DNA of 64,000 bases. Origin: Pseudomonas frederiksbergensis (GTDB lineage: Bacteria > Pseudomonadota > Gammaproteobacteria > Pseudomonadales > Pseudomonadaceae). Position numbers and translations under genes: made by a program. The stretch lies in assembly GCF_017114915.1 (NCBI RefSeq), contig NZ_JAAUOE010000001.1, forward strand, positions 5,283 through 69,282. The letters run 5' to 3'. The notes beneath the pieces were generated by a model. It made no database searches. It worked only from the letters and a program-made list of their open reading frames with translations, and had not been told where the DNA came from. This document shows, in pieces, positions 62,425 through 64,000 of the stretch (its first letter is position 1; each line of letters starts with the position of its first letter).

Positions 62425-64000
62425 TCGGTGCCCGCATGCTGCGCATTTGCTCTCGTATTCCATTGCTGTTGGCGTTGCTGGTGCCTTTCGCCACAGTTAA
62501 CGCCGAAGACACCGTCGAGCCGAGCGGCTACACGCCGGTGGCCGGTGAGAGTTTCTTCCTGCTGGCCGACAGCAGTTTCGCCAGCGACGAACAGGCGATG
62601 GTGCGCCTCGAAGCGCCGGGCCGGGATTACCGCCGGTTCCGCATGGAGCCCTACGGTGGCGCGGACATTCGCGTGTATCGCATCGACAAGCCGCTGGACT
62701 TCCTCAAGCGCCAGAAGAACCTGCACCGGGTGGTCAGTGACGGCCAGTTCAAGGGCGAAGGCCTGTCGAACACCCTCGCGTACCTGTGGGACAACTGGTA
62801 CCGCAAATCCCGTCGGGTGATGCAGCGGGCTTTTTCCTACGAGTCGCGCCAACAAGTCACCGAGGAAGTGCCGGAACTGAAGATGGGCACCGCGATTGCC
62901 GCGCCAACGCCCTACGACGCACAGCCGCAATTCGCGCTGATTCCGGGCCTGCCGGTGGTCAGCCAATTCCGCTATCCGCTGTGGCAAGCCAAACCGATCC
63001 AGCCGCCGGAAGGCGTGAAGCTGGCCGGTTCTTCCAGCGAGTTCGTCAGCGTCATGCCGGGCAACGTCTACATCCCGTTGGGCAATCTGAAGCCGGGCCT
63101 GTATCTGGTGGAGGCGCTGATCGGCAAGTACCGCGCGACCACCATGGTGTTCGTCTCCAACACCGTGGCCGTGAGCAAGATTGCCGGTGATGAATTGCTG
63201 GTGTGGGCCGCGCGCAAACACGAAGGCAGTTCGGTGCCTAAAGTGAATGTGCTGTGGACCGACGGCCTGGGTGTGATGAGCAGTGGCGCCACCGATGCCG
63301 ATGGTTTGCTGCGCCTCAAACACGTCAGCCCCGAGCGTTCGTTCGTGATCGGCGAGGACGAAGAGGGCGGGGTGTTTGTCTCCGAGAACTTCTATTACGA
63401 CAGCGAAATCTACGACACCAAACTCTATGCCTTCACCGACCGGCCGCTGTATCGACCGGGTGATTGGGTGTCGCTGAAAATCGTCGGCCGCGAGTTCAAG
63501 AATGCGCGGGATTCCGTGGCACCGACTGCTGCCGACGTCAACGTGACGGTGCTCGATGCCACCGGCACGGCGCTGCAAACATTGGCGCTGAAGCTCGATT
63601 CCAAGGCCGGCAGCCAAGGCCGTTTCCAGTTGCCGGATAACGCCGTAGCGGGCGGTTATGAGCTGCGTTTCAACTACAAGGATCAGGCCTATAGCAGCGC
63701 CTTCCGTGTGGCTGAATACATCAAGCCGCACTTCGAGATTTCCCTGAACCTGGCCAAGCAGGATTACCGCACTGGCGAACCGGTCAAAGGCAGCCTGGTG
63801 TTGTTGTACCCGGACGGCAAACCGGTGGCCAATGCCAAGGTGAGCCTGAGCCTGCGCGCCCAGCAACTGTCGATGGTCGACAACGAACTGCAATACCTGG
63901 GGCAATTCCCGGTGGAGCTGACCAGCGCCGAACTGACCACCGACGCCAAGGGCAATGCGACGCTTGACCTGCCCGCCGCCGAGAAACCGAGCCGTTACAT
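62421..64000 (+). CDS. Bacterial alpha-2-macroglobulin (YfaS/MagD-like), N-terminal part
   Basis: Open to the window end; 526 codons visible without a stop. A signal peptide ([23 protein letters not shown]) is followed by macroglobulin-type beta domains: [22 protein letters not shown], then the MG domain hallmark [23 protein letters not shown] near residues 335-357. These proteins trap proteases in the periplasm; the YfaS/MagD branch usually lacks the CxEQ thioester, which would lie beyond the window. ATG at 62421 overlaps the previous stop. In E. coli and P. aeruginosa this gene follows the same three genes. Confidence 0.93.
   Translation, partial: MIGARMLRICSRIPLLLALLVPFATVNAEDTVEPSGYTPVAGESFFLLADSSFASDEQAMVRLEAPGRDYRRFRMEPYGGADIRVYRIDKPLDFLKRQKNLHRVVSDGQFKGEGLSNTLAYLWDNWYRKSRRVMQRAFSYESRQQVTEEVPELKMGTAIAAPTPYDAQPQFALIPGLPVVSQFRYPLWQAKPIQPPEGVKLAGSSSEFVSVMPGNVYIPLGNLKPGLYLVEALIGKYRATTMVFVSNTVAVSKIAGDELLVWAARKHEGSSVPKVNVLWTDGLGVMSSGATDADGLLRLKHVSPERSFVIGEDEEGGVFVSENFYYDSEIYDTKLYAFTDRPLYRPGDWVSLKIVGREFKNARDSVAPTAADVNVTVLDATGTALQTLALKLDSKAGSQGRFQLPDNAVAGGYELRFNYKDQAYSSAFRVAEYIKPHFEISLNLAKQDYRTGEPVKGSLVLLYPDGKPVANAKVSLSLRAQQLSMVDNELQYLGQFPVELTSAELTTDAKGNATLDLPAAEKPSRY

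Noticed and set aside
62397..63905. A 502-codon minus-strand frame opposite the macroglobulin gene
   Set aside because: The plus strand encodes a signal peptide and macroglobulin domains in phase with the operon; the antisense product has shadow composition.
1..64000. CRISPR arrays, tRNA or rRNA genes, prophage or insertion sequences
   Set aside because: No regular spacer-repeat series, no cloverleaf-like stretch, no transposase or integrase frame was found; the only repeats are REP-type and the ~110-bp palindromes.

Overview
This window is chromosomal DNA from a fluorescent pseudomonad, most likely the Pseudomonas fluorescens group. Three things point there: high GC, protein sequences very close to P. 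aeruginosa/P. fluorescens homologues, and two long stretches whose gene order matches P. aeruginosa from memory (the spc/alpha ribosomal operons to katA-bfrA-uvrA-MFS-ssb; and epimerase-oprG-zinc cluster-nrdR-rib-nusB-thiL-pgpA-ribA-btuF-btuB-dxs-ispA-xseB). Pseudomonas-type REP palindromes are also scattered through it. I see no tRNA, rRNA, CRISPR array, insertion sequence or prophage.

Layout. 1-8200: end of the S10/spc ribosomal protein operon and the whole alpha operon (rplX' to rplQ, with secY and rpoA). Two compact terminator-promoter junctions cut this otherwise tightly packed cluster. 8.2-10.5 kb: catalase and a ferritin (oxidative stress and iron). 10.5-15.5 kb: uvrA, divergent from a YajR-like MFS transporter and ssb. 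15.5-23.6 kb: the most unusual region, a minus-strand cluster encoding an OsmC-YcaO fusion, a glutathionylspermidine-synthase-like ATP-grasp enzyme, a YgiB lipoprotein, a DUF350 membrane protein, a DUF2491 protein, a TVGYGD ion channel, a PspA-family protein and a DUF2170 protein. It lies behind a promoter flanked by two identical 10-bp palindromes. 23.6-25.2 kb: a cysteine hydrolase divergent from a GlxA-type regulator. 25.4-31.3 kb: a DUF3182 protein and a frameshifted alpha/beta hydrolase facing an overlapping ybhN-clsB-ybhP-DUF72 operon (phospholipid synthesis). 31.5-35.8 kb: Lhr-type helicase.

36-38.7 kb: two nucleotide-sugar SDR enzymes and OprG, the latter with an ANR-type box. 38.8-42.2 kb: a zinc-responsive operon (His-rich periplasmic protein, ABC ATPase and permease, DUF3299 protein) under a strong candidate Zur box. 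42.3-44.8 kb: small proteins, CnoX-like thioredoxin, methyltransferase, YbaY lipoprotein. 44.9-52.4 kb: nrdR and the riboflavin pathway (ribD, ribE, ribBA, ribH, ribA) interleaved with nusB, thiL and pgpA. 52.4-58.7 kb: a membrane protein, BtuF, BtuB, and the isoprenoid genes dxs-ispA-xseB. 59.2-64 kb: start of the bacterial alpha-2-macroglobulin operon (yfaP/yfaQ/yfaT/yfaS type, mag in P. aeruginosa), cut by the window end.

Most of the window is conserved core genome. The points that most deserve a second look are the PspA/channel/ATP-grasp cluster with its paired operator-like palindromes, the duplicated terminator-promoter architecture in the ribosomal operons, a ~110-bp repeat whose three copies each abut a stop codon, the OsmC-YcaO fusion, the metal- and oxygen-responsive sites, and a single-base frameshift in a C tract.
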